Positions 63,859 to 64,000 of a DNA stretch of 64,000 nt are shown piece by piece. The notes below the pieces were generated by a model. That model was given only the letters and a program-made list of their open reading frames with translations, was not told where the DNA came from and did not search any database. Positions within the stretch are counted from its first letter, which is position 1. Every line of letters begins with the position of its first letter. The DNA is taken from the NCBI RefSeq assembly GCF_013184745.1, contig NZ_JAATVU010000008.1, forward strand, positions 1-64,000, in the 5' to 3' direction. This stretch comes from Mangrovicoccus sp. HB161399 (GTDB taxonomy: Bacteria > Pseudomonadota > Alphaproteobacteria > Rhodobacterales > Rhodobacteraceae). The translations under genes were made by a program, and so were the position numbers.

Positions 63859-64000
63859 GCCCCGGCAGGCCGGGAACGCGTCCCGCCTGGCAGGCCCCGC
63901 CTCCACTGCCTCCGCGCAGGAGGAGTCCGCGGCGCATGCGGGCCGCCGGACCGCCTGGGACCCGGCAAGGCCGGGCGGGGGCAGATCCCCCCTCCCGGAC
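63859..64000. other. end of window, no gene recognised
   Basis: The last 142 bp after the amidase are GC-rich and hold no convincing open frame or terminator beyond a short GGGA/TCCC pair around an ACGCG loop. Confidence 0.4.

Overview
The window is a very GC-rich, gene-dense stretch typical of an alphaproteobacterium of the Rhodobacterales (Paracoccus/Rhodobacter relatives). This is judged from protein character, a rhizobial/rhodobacterial-type ABC glycerol operon, ATGA-type start/stop overlaps and many ABC sugar-type importers. It holds no rRNA, tRNA, insertion sequence, phage gene or CRISPR array that I can see. It reads as a stable chromosomal or megaplasmid segment dominated by catabolic operons.

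Region 1 (1-8804, housekeeping and envelope). The tail of nadC is followed 34 bp later by an unusual fusion of PhnN (ribose 1,5-bisphosphate phosphokinase) to an AMP-phosphorylase-type enzyme; the fusion could turn nucleoside monophosphates into PRPP, the co-substrate of NadC. About 1 kb without a gene follows. Then come an exported caspase-like protein with Sel1 repeats, an outer-membrane-type protein overlapping a small exported protein, and a long Orn/Lys/Arg decarboxylase.

Region 2 (9288-19674). A MarR regulator and FUSC exporter pair is expressed from an apparently leaderless promoter. Then comes a complete glycerol ABC-uptake operon, glpD-glpS-glpT-glpP-glpQ-(small ORF)-glpU-glpV. The two ATPases GlpS and GlpT carry complementary defects in their ATP-site motifs.

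Region 3 (19806-29502). A LacI regulator precedes an operon with FrlB-, FrlC- and FrlD-like proteins, a complete ABC importer and a DAO-family FAD oxidoreductase. This is most likely a system for Amadori compounds (fructosyl-amino acids). Two TGAGAcc-type palindromes flank the start of its transcript.

Region 4 (29539-47548), around a DeoR regulator. A leftward operon encodes an ABC importer plus a kinase and PLP phospho-lyase matching the hydroxylysine kinase / 5-phosphohydroxylysine phospho-lyase pair. A rightward BtpA-family/FGGY kinase pair is divergent from it. Next are an aldehyde dehydrogenase with a Ser/Thr-dehydratase-like enzyme, the DeoR gene, and a further ABC importer with a Gfo/Idh oxidoreductase. 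The intergenic regions share TGTTCG/TTTGTTCG-type repeats spaced about 10 bp, so the blocks may form one regulon.

Region 5 (47929-63858). Leftward genes encode a two-subunit N,N-dimethylformamidase-like amidohydrolase with an SDR, an M20 hydrolase and a HAD phosphatase. Upstream of these lie RidA, a D-serine/D-threonine-type PLP enzyme and a fuconolactonase-type amidohydrolase. An IclR regulator with a clear palindromic operator and an FGGY kinase run rightward. Creatininase- and phosphotriesterase-family enzymes face a GMC oxidoreductase and a divergent amidase with an added C-terminal domain. The recurring chemistry (amide, lactone and C-N bond cleavage, sugar kinases, four ABC importers) suggests an island for taking apart glycated or otherwise conjugated amino compounds. 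The actual substrates cannot be read from sequence.
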